A DNA stretch of 58,858 bases from positions 1 through 58,858 of the forward strand of contig JACREX010000147.1 in NCBI GenBank assembly GCA_016212695.1. The letters are read 5' to 3'. How positions within the stretch are numbered: position 1 is the stretch's first letter; each line of letters starts with the position of its first letter. The stretch comes from Bacteroidia bacterium. GTDB lineage: Bacteria > Bacteroidota > Bacteroidia > Bacteroidales > GWF2-35-48. The notes under the pieces were generated by a model. That model did not search any database and had not been told where the DNA came from. It was given only the letters and a program-made list of their open reading frames with translations. Position numbers and translations under genes: made by a program. This document shows, piece by piece, positions 53,401 to 58,858 of this stretch.

Positions 53401-56400
53401 TAGTCCAGGAAACAGAGTGGGCAGAAGTATAAGAATTAATACTCGTCCATGTTGATCCATTGTTGCTCGAATAATAAACAGCGAAATAAGTCGAACCCGG
53501 ATCAGAAACCCAACTGATGGTTTGCGATGTGGCTACCTGCCAGCTTTCTCCGCCATTGGGCGATGTTACAATCACATCATCGTTCGGCTTCATGGTAAAT
53601 GTTGCATCGCTTGAATCAAATGCCGAGGGATAATTTACGTTCTGCACTTTTATTCTGCAATTACCCGAAAGGGGCGATACGGTCGGGATCGTCCAGTTGT
53701 AGCTTGAACCGGAAGCAGAACTTGTAATGAGGTTCCAAGCAGCGCCGTTATTGGTTGAATAATAAATTTTATAAGATCCACTCAATCCCCATGAATTCCA
53801 TGTTACAGACTGAGTGTTGCATGCTTCCAGGTTCTCGCCCCCGTTCGGAGCGGTAACAACTAAAGAAGGAATGGCAATGGTAAAGTTCGCATTGCTCACA
53901 TCATAGGTTGTGGGATTATTATATTCACTCACCCTTACCAAACAGTTTACAGAAGGGGCATTGGGAACAGTCCATGAATAAGTGCCGTCGTTCTCTGTTA
54001 CATTAATTATTTGCGTCCAGGATGTACCGTTGTTGGTCGAGTAATCTATAGCAACAAAACTCGAAGTGAGATACCCGCTCGACCAGGTAATATTATATGC
54101 GGTGCCTACATACCATGTAACTGCTGTATTTGGGCTGTTAACCGTAATGTAAGGAGTCGGAGGAGCAATGGTAAAGTTTGCATCTGATATATCATAAATG
54201 CAACTGTTATAATAATCTTCAACTTTCACCAGATTCTGTGTGCCCGGATAATTGGGAATGGTCCATGCATAGGTATGACTTGAGGTGTAAGAGTAAAGCG
54301 AAGTCCACCCTGTTCCATTGTTCGTGGAATAATATACATTATAATAAGTTGACGTTGGTTCAGTCACCCATGTGATGTTCTGCGATGTGGCCACCTGCCA
54401 GTTTTCACCGCCATTGGGAGCGGTTACTATGATATCGGTATTTTTCACAAGAGTAAATACGGCATTGCTGGAATCTTTATAAGCGGCATTGCCATTGTCT
54501 GTAACTTTAACCAAGCAGTTTGCAGAATTAATGCTGGGAACAGGATTCCACGTATAGCTTCCGCTCGAAGCGCTGCTTGTGATCGTTGACCACGAAGAGC
54601 CATTGTTAGTTGATAATTTCAAATTAAATGAATTGGATGTTCCCGCATAATTCCATGTAATGCTTTTTGATGAGCAGCCTTTCCAGCTTTCGCCGCCATT
54701 GGGCGAGGTAACGGTGATATAGGGAACAGCAATGGTAAAGTTTACATTGCTTACATCAAAAGTTGCCGGATTGTTATATTCACTCACCCTTACTAAACAA
54801 GTTGCCGAAGGAGCATTGGGAACAGTCCACGAATAGGCGCCGTCGTTCTCTGTCACATTAATTACCTGTGTCCATGATGTTCCGTTGTTGGTCGAGTAAT
54901 CTATAGCGACAAAACTCGAAGTGAGATATCCGCTCGACCAGGTGATATTGTATGCATTGCCCACATACCAGGTAACTGCTGTATTTGGGCTGTTAACCGT
55001 TATGTAAGGCATTGGAGGAGCAATGGTGAAGTTTGCATCCGAAAGATCATATATGCAACTATTGTAATAATCTTCCACTTTCACAAGGTTCTGTGTGCCC
55101 GGATAATTGGGTATAGTCCATGCGTAAGTATGACTTGACGTATAGGAGTAAAGCGATGTCCATCCTGTGCCATTGTTGGTGGAATAATATACATTATAAT
55201 AAGTAGAGGTCGGTTCTGTCACCCATGTGATATTCTGCGATGTGGCCACTTGCCAGTTTTCACCGCCATTGGGAGCAGTTACAATGATGTCGGTATTTTT
55301 CACAAGAGTAAACACAGCATTGCTGGAATCTTTATAAGCCGCATTGCCATTGTCTGTAACTTTAACTAAGCAGTTTGCAGAATTAATGCTGAGAACAGGA
55401 TTCCATGTATAGCTTCCGCTTGAAGCGCTGCTTGTGAGTGTTGTCCACGAAGAGCCGTTATTGGATGATAATTTCACATTAAATGAATTGGATGTTCCGG
55501 CATAACTCCATGTAATACTTTTGGAGGAACAGCCCTTCCAGTTTTCTCCGCCATTGGGCGAGGTAACGGTGATATAGGGAACAGCAATCGTAAAGTTTAC
55601 ATTGCTCACATCATAGGTTGTCGGATTGGTATAGTCGCTTACCTTTACAAGGCAATTTGCCGAAGGTGTATTCGGAACATTCCATGAATAGGCGCCGTCG
55701 TTCTCTGTTACCGCAGCAACATCTGTCCATGTTGAACCATTGTTTGTGGAATACTCAATTTTCACATACGTTGCAGTTACGTATTGGGTAGACCAGGTAA
55801 TATTGTAACTATTGCCCACATACCAGGTAACTGCCGTATTCGGGCTTGTCACGGTGATCACCGGCGTTGGAGGAGTGATGGTAAATACCGCATTGCTCAC
55901 ATCAAATTTGCATGTATTATTATAGTCTTCCACTTTTACTAAATTCTGCGTTCCCGGATAGTTGGGAATGGACCAGGAATACGTATGGTTTGACGTATAG
56001 CTTATAAGCGATGTCCACCCAGTACCGTTATTGGTCGAATAATAAACATTAAAATAAGTAGAGGTCGGCGCAGAGACCCACGTTACAGTTTGTGATGTTC
56101 CAACCTGCCAGTTTTCGCCTCCGTTAGGAATGGTTACAATTACATCCGTATTGGGAGTAATGGTAAATACGGCATTGCTGGAATCAAGAACCGCGGGTGT
56201 GCCATTGCTGATTACTTTTACTAATGCAGTTGCAGATGAAATGCTCGGCACAGGATTCCATGAATAAGAGCCGCTGGTTGCCGAAGCGCTGAGCGTTGTC
56301 CATGCAGCGCCGTTATTGGTAGAATATTTAACCGTAAAACTATTGGTAACGCCGGCATAATTCCATGTGATGCTTTGCGTGGAGCATCCGTTCCAGCTTT

Positions 56401-58207
56401 CGGTTCCATTAGGCGCTGTAACGGTAATGTATGGCGCGGCGATCGTAAATGCCGTATTGCTGACATCATAAGTAGAGGGAGTATAATAATCGCTGACTTT
56501 GACAAGACATTGTGTTGACAATGTGTTTGGAACAGTCCATGCATACGTGCCGTCATTCTCTGTTACGGCAGCGACATCTGTCCACGTAGAACCATTGTTT
56601 GTGGAATATTCTATTTTAACATACGAAGAAGTGACATACTGTGTTGTCCATGTAATGTTGTAACTGTTGCCCACATACCAGGTAACTGCCGTATTCGGGC
56701 TTGTCACGGTTATTACAGGAGTTGGAGGCGAGATGGTGAAAACCGCATCGCTGATATCATATTTGCAGGTGTTGTTGTAGTCTTCCACTTTCACTAAATT
56801 CTGCGTTCCCGGATAGTTGGGTATAGTCCATGAATAGGTATAGTTTGACGTATAGCTTGTGAGCGATGTCCACCCTGTACCGTTATTGGTTGAATAATAA
56901 ACATTGAAATACGTTGAAGTCGGCGCAGAAACCCATGTTACAATTTGCGATGTACCCACCTGCCAGCTTTCTCCCCCGTTTGGAACCGTAACTATCACGT
57001 CCGTATTGGGAGAAATGGTAAATACAGCATTACTTGAATCAACAGTAGCGGAGTTTCCGGTATCATATACTTTAATCAGGGCTTGTGTTGATGAAACATT
57101 CGGAACAGGGTTCCAGTTATAGCTGCTGCCCGATGCGGATGAGGTAATGGTTGTCCATGTAGAGCCGTTATTAACCGAATATTTTATGGTGAATGATGTG
57201 CCGGTTCCCCCGGAGTTCCATGTAATGGTCTGGGAATAACAACCGGTGAGCGTCTCGCTGCCGTTTGGCGCAGTAACCGTAACAAAAGGCGGAGCAATGA
57301 TAAAATTCACATTGCTAATATCATAGGTGGCCGGATTTCCCAGGTCGGTAACTTTTACCAAGCATTGTGTTGACGGTGTATTGGGTATGAGCCATGAATA
57401 CGAACCGGAATTGGTGGTATTGGTTACAACAGGCACCCAGCTTGTGCCATTATTGGTGGAGTAGTCAATTTTAATGGCATTGGAGGTAACCCACTGCGAT
57501 GTCCAGGTGATGTTGTAAGTTTTCCCCACATACCAGGTGACATTTGTATTGGGCGAGGTAACTGTGATTACCGGCGTTGCGGGAGTAATGGTGAACAGGT
57601 TGTCGCTGATATCGTACATGCAGGACGTATTGGTATGATCCTGAATTTTTATGAGGCACGATGTGGAAGGATTGTTAGGCACGCTCCAACTGTAGGTGCC
57701 GTTTGTGATATTTTGGTTGTTGACAATATCCGTATAGGAAGCGCCTCCGTTGAGCGAATATTTTATATCGTAATAATTGGTGGTGCCGGAAGCCACAAAT
57801 GTGACCGCCTGTGTGCTTCCGCCCTGCCAGGTTTCACCTCCGTTAGGGGTAATAAGCAACAGGGGCGCAGTGATAGAGAATGTGGCATCGCTCACGTCGA
57901 AGGTTGCCGGGGTATTTGAATCAGTTACCCTCACTAAGCAGGATGTTGACGACACATTGGGAACTGTCCACGTATATTGGTAATTCGTGATATAAAGCCC
58001 GCTGGTGACCGATATCCACGACGAGCCGTTGTTTACGGAATAGTCAATGGAATAATTGTTCGATACCCCCGATGCGTTCCACGTAATTATTTTCTGCGTG
58101 CATCCCGGCCACACTTCGCCGCCATTGGGCGCTGTGATGGTGATGGTTCCTGCAAATAATGCCAATGACACAAACATTAATCCGAGTAAAAGATAAAATT
58201 TCTTCAT
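50435..58207 (-). CDS. Giant repeat protein with dockerin-like, cohesin-like and T9SS type A domains
   Basis: A secreted 2590-residue protein. The signal peptide FYLLLGLMFVSLALFA is followed by 21 beta-sandwich repeats of about 95 residues (20-2020). These resemble the Ser/Thr-rich Kre9/Knh1-like repeats: TxPNGGExW...ITW...YSTNNGSxW...SWxVPN...CLVKVxD...DxSNAxFTI. They follow a three-type cyclic order. Then come two Ig-like domains (2022-2170), a carboxypeptidase-regulatory-like domain (2175-2235), a dockerin-like segment (DVNTSNGITTLDIILTQRHI and ADVNASSSVSSLDLVLMRS), a cohesin-like domain (about 2370-2505) and a type A sorting tail (LLQNYPNPFSDYTNISF). The role is probably cell-surface adhesion or scaffold; the ligand is unknown. 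Confidence 0.88.
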   Translation of the reverse strand: MKKFYLLLGLMFVSLALFAGTITITAPNGGEVWPGCTQKIITWNASGVSNNYSIDYSVNNGSSWISVTSGLYITNYQYTWTVPNVSSTSCLVRVTDSNTPATFDVSDATFSITAPLLLITPNGGETWQGGSTQAVTFVASGTTNYYDIKYSLNGGASYTDIVNNQNITNGTYSWSVPNNPSTSCLIKIQDHTNTSCMYDISDNLFTITPATPVITVTSPNTNVTWYVGKTYNITWTSQWVTSNAIKIDYSTNNGTSWVPVVTNTTNSGSYSWLIPNTPSTQCLVKVTDLGNPATYDISNVNFIIAPPFVTVTAPNGSETLTGCYSQTITWNSGGTGTSFTIKYSVNNGSTWTTITSSASGSSYNWNPVPNVSSTQALIKVYDTGNSATVDSSNAVFTISPNTDVIVTVPNGGESWQVGTSQIVTWVSAPTSTYFNVYYSTNNGTGWTSLTSYTSNYTYSWTIPNYPGTQNLVKVEDYNNTCKYDISDAVFTISPPTPVITVTSPNTAVTWYVGNSYNITWTTQYVTSSYVKIEYSTNNGSTWTDVAAVTENDGTYAWTVPNTLSTQCLVKVSDYYTPSTYDVSNTAFTIAAPYITVTAPNGTESWNGCSTQSITWNYAGVTNSFTVKYSTNNGAAWTTLSASATSGSYSWNPVPSISSATALVKVISNGTPAVLDSSNAVFTITPNTDVIVTIPNGGENWQVGTSQTVTWVSAPTSTYFNVYYSTNNGTGWTSLISYTSNHTYSWSIPNYPGTQNLVKVEDYNNTCKFDVSNAVFTITPPTPVITVTSPNTAVTWYVGNSYNITWSTQYVTATYVKIEYSTNNGSTWTDVAAVTENDGAYSWNVPNTPSANCLVKVSDYTNPTTYDVSNVNFTIAVPYITVTSPNGGENWKGCSSKSITWSYAGTSNSFNVKLSSNNGSSWTTLTSSASSGSYTWNPVLSINSANCLVKVTDNGNAAYKDSSNAVFTLVKNTDIIVTAPNGGENWQVATSQNITWVTEPTSTYYNVYYSTNNGTGWTSLYSYTSSHTYAWTIPNYPGTQNLVKVEDYYNSCIYDLSDANFTIAPPMPYITVNSPNTAVTWYVGNAYNITWSSGYLTSSFVAIDYSTNNGTSWTQVINVTENDGAYSWTVPNAPSATCLVRVSEYNNPATFDVSNVNFTIAVPYITVTSPNGGESWKGCSSKSITWNYAGTSNSFNLKLSTNNGSSWSTITSSASSGSYTWNPVPSINSANCLVKVTDNGNAAYKDSSNAVFTLVKNTDIIVTAPNGGENWQVATSQNITWVTEPTSTYYNVYYSTNNGTGWTSLYSYTSSHTYAWTIPNYPGTQNLVKVEDYYNSCIYDISDANFTIAPPTPYITVNSPNTAVTWYVGTAYNITWSSGYLTSSFVAIDYSTNNGTSWTQIINVTENDGTYSWTVPNAPSVNCLVRVSEYNNPTTYDVSNANFTIAIPSLVVTAPNGGENLEACNTQSVTWNSWGLSGSYKIYYSTNNGAAWNLITSSASGSSYNWTIPTVSPLSGNCRIKVQNVNYPSAFDSSDATFTMKPNDDVIVTSPNGGESWQVATSQTISWVSDPGSTYFAVYYSSNNGSTWTSINSYTSAHSVSWTIPNSPGSNYLIKVEDYNNTCKYDVSNASFTVTPAQPQLLTPNGGNTLYYASSYSITWTNQYFNGTYVSLYLSADSGLTWSPIASVTENDGTYSWTIPAIYSNKCLVKVTEYNNPSVYDVSNAVFSINPALVISSPNGDNGSEEWRVCTQTSIHWTAGGCSGTYKIEYSTNNGSTWSTITSSYSAGGTGSITYDWAMPNTPSTLCLVRVTDAGNSAKTDVSDATFTLKPAITVATPNGGESLTVGGSYSITWTSLGASNSYNIDYSTNNGSAWTNIVFNQTITNNTYSWTVPSASSSNCLIKITDNLNTCKTDQSNATFAIGLPAATITVTAPNGGETLTGCNTMNITWNSVSTSNNYTIDYTKDNGATWTTIVSNYNTLSGTYAWTVPNVSSTQCKVKIKDFSSPTVMDESNTNFTISQSVAATVTPGGPTTFCAGNSVILTSSSSTGNVWSPGGQTTQAITVSSTGSYYVVVTSGSCSATSNTVNVTVNPLPGAPVASSNSPVMLNGTIQLNASTVAGASYSWTGPNSFTSALQNPSIPNAQQTMSGTYSVVASVNGCNSTAGTVSVTVSSTPAVVNVSGIVRTETGVAVPGVTLTCAGGTTQTYSTTTNGQYLFSVNDGQSYTITPDKNNDVNTSNGITTLDIILTQRHILGTQALNSAYKIIAADVNASSSVSSLDLVLMRSVVLQTSTTFPNGALWKFVNSDFSFTDVMNPFPFENSRSYSDISVLTDQNFVAAKLGDVNNSWNASISKSGETGSVTFTMESVTAPEGNLITVPVKVENFNAVSGYQFTITWDPSLLSYVGTNNSALTNFFGTNRTGEGILTALWSTENLNGVTLPDGSVAFELLFNVMGNAGTQAQISINSSSTLAEAYDNNLNTLDIISGNSSITIENATALLQHENCGYALLQNYPNPFSDYTNISFVLPKDEKVTITILNYLGETVKQFTDNYAKGMNQVTWDCNTGSGSYIVKMQADKFTGMKKMVVIR

Positions 58208-58858
58208 AGCGTTTAGGTTTAAAATATTACTAAATCTTTTTGGGTTACTTTAAATAAAATGAAATGTAAAACTACAAAAAAAAAGATAAAGAAAAAAATA
58301 GCTGAATATTATTTTGAGGCACCGGCTCGCTCGTTGCAAACGAGTGACCAATATCATCAGGTTAAAAATGATATGATGGATATGAGATTATCCCGAATGG
58401 ATAAAATATCAATAACCCCGATACATCGGGGTGGTAATAATGAAGACATCCGTTCAACCCATCAAGGGTTGAATTTTCGGTTTATTAATTTACCGCCGGT
58501 TATTCAATCATATTCAAGCCTTACAGGCTTTATTTAATGACATTGAACGAGAGACAGCCTATGCCGCGGTAAAAATGCAGAAACCCGAACATTTTAAAAC
58601 TCAGCGTTTGGCCGGATTCCGTTTCTGAAACTGATTATGTTTTAATATATATTTCTATACCTGTTTCCCATCGGCGCCTTCGGGAGCCTCAGTCGCCTTA
58701 TACTCCCACATACCTTTAGGGCTTGTAAAATATTAAAGTTTACAATTGCTTTAATTATGAATATCGAATGTCGAACCGCAGAATGCCGAACTTTTACGCA
58801 CTTCAGAATTCGTTATTCGACGTTCGTTATTCGATATTATTAACTTTAAAATGACAAT
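58208..58858. other. 5' region of the giant gene: hairpin cluster and dispersed repeat
   Basis: No credible gene lies here (ORF 58259..58537 runs through palindromes). Five small stems lie between 58330 and 58530: CTCGTTGCAAACGAG; ATATCAT...ATGATAT; CCCCGATACATCGGGG (58416-58431); TTCAACCCATCAAGGGTTGA(A) (58453-58473); AAGCCTTACAGGCTT (58516-58530). Dispersed repeat copy 2 occupies 58719-58858. No clear TAnnTTTG box was found for the giant gene. Confidence 0.6.
58719..58858. repeat. Dispersed ~140-bp repeat, copy 2 (reaches window end)
   Basis: It starts GGGCTTGTAAAATATTAAAG and reaches TTTAAAATGACAAT at the last base. It aligns with 28090-28223 throughout, with a few small indels. GAATATCGAATGTCGAACC and GTTATTCGACGTTCGTTATT form inverted halves. 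It may continue beyond the window. Confidence 0.75.

Noticed and set aside
44597-58207. Cellulosome-type gene cluster
   Set aside because: Cohesin- and dockerin-like modules are present but no glycoside hydrolase, CBM or other enzyme domain was found in the window.

Overview
The window looks like chromosome from an uncultured member of the Bacteroidota. The basis is several type IX secretion (T9SS) C-terminal sorting domains, a PorP/SprF-like protein next to a PorE-like OmpA/PD40 lipoprotein, a gliding-motility-type CHU_C tail, and TAnnTTTG -7 promoter boxes. Genes are moderately AT-rich and no tRNA or rRNA gene was seen.

Left part (1-25.6 kb). After about 1 kb of gene-free repeats come housekeeping genes: a translationally coupled run (M23 peptidase, dxr, rseP, minus strand) divergent from recO, then three tandem secreted tail-fibre-like paralogues with peptidase S74-type ends, lon, rnhB, a soluble hybrid histidine kinase, an LpxL-like acyltransferase, mntP and a periplasmic thioredoxin-like protein lacking one active-site Cys.

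Middle part (25.6-34.5 kb) is the accessory region. A ygeY-ygeW pair is followed by an aldehyde dehydrogenase and an AbiEii-type toxin-antitoxin locus. Each of these last two is followed on its own strand by a folded repeat with GTTAG/CTAAC-like ends, which resembles a small integron cassette array without an integrase. An IS200/IS605 element sits between this array and the end of a prmC-recX-eamA-VOC operon, and supplies the stop codon of the VOC gene.

Right part (34.5-58.9 kb). ribD converges on a minus-strand operon (PorP-like, PorE-like, GT9). Divergent from it is a 1479-aa PKD protein with a type B sorting tail, a likely cargo for the PorP-like partner. Then come two giant minus-strand T9SS type A proteins. 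The 2590-aa protein has 21 repeats in a three-type cyclic order plus a dockerin-like segment and a cohesin-like domain. The 1917-aa protein has three cohesin-like domains and about 17 Ig/PKD-like repeats, also ordered in threes. Together they suggest a cell-surface adhesive assembly.

Intergenic DNA is unusually rich in structure. At least nine spaces hold large imperfect hairpins whose two arms consist of the same short word tandemly repeated in opposite orientations, with a different word in each space. A shared leader motif, a MITE-like element, a 140-bp dispersed repeat and small GC-rich palindromes are also present.
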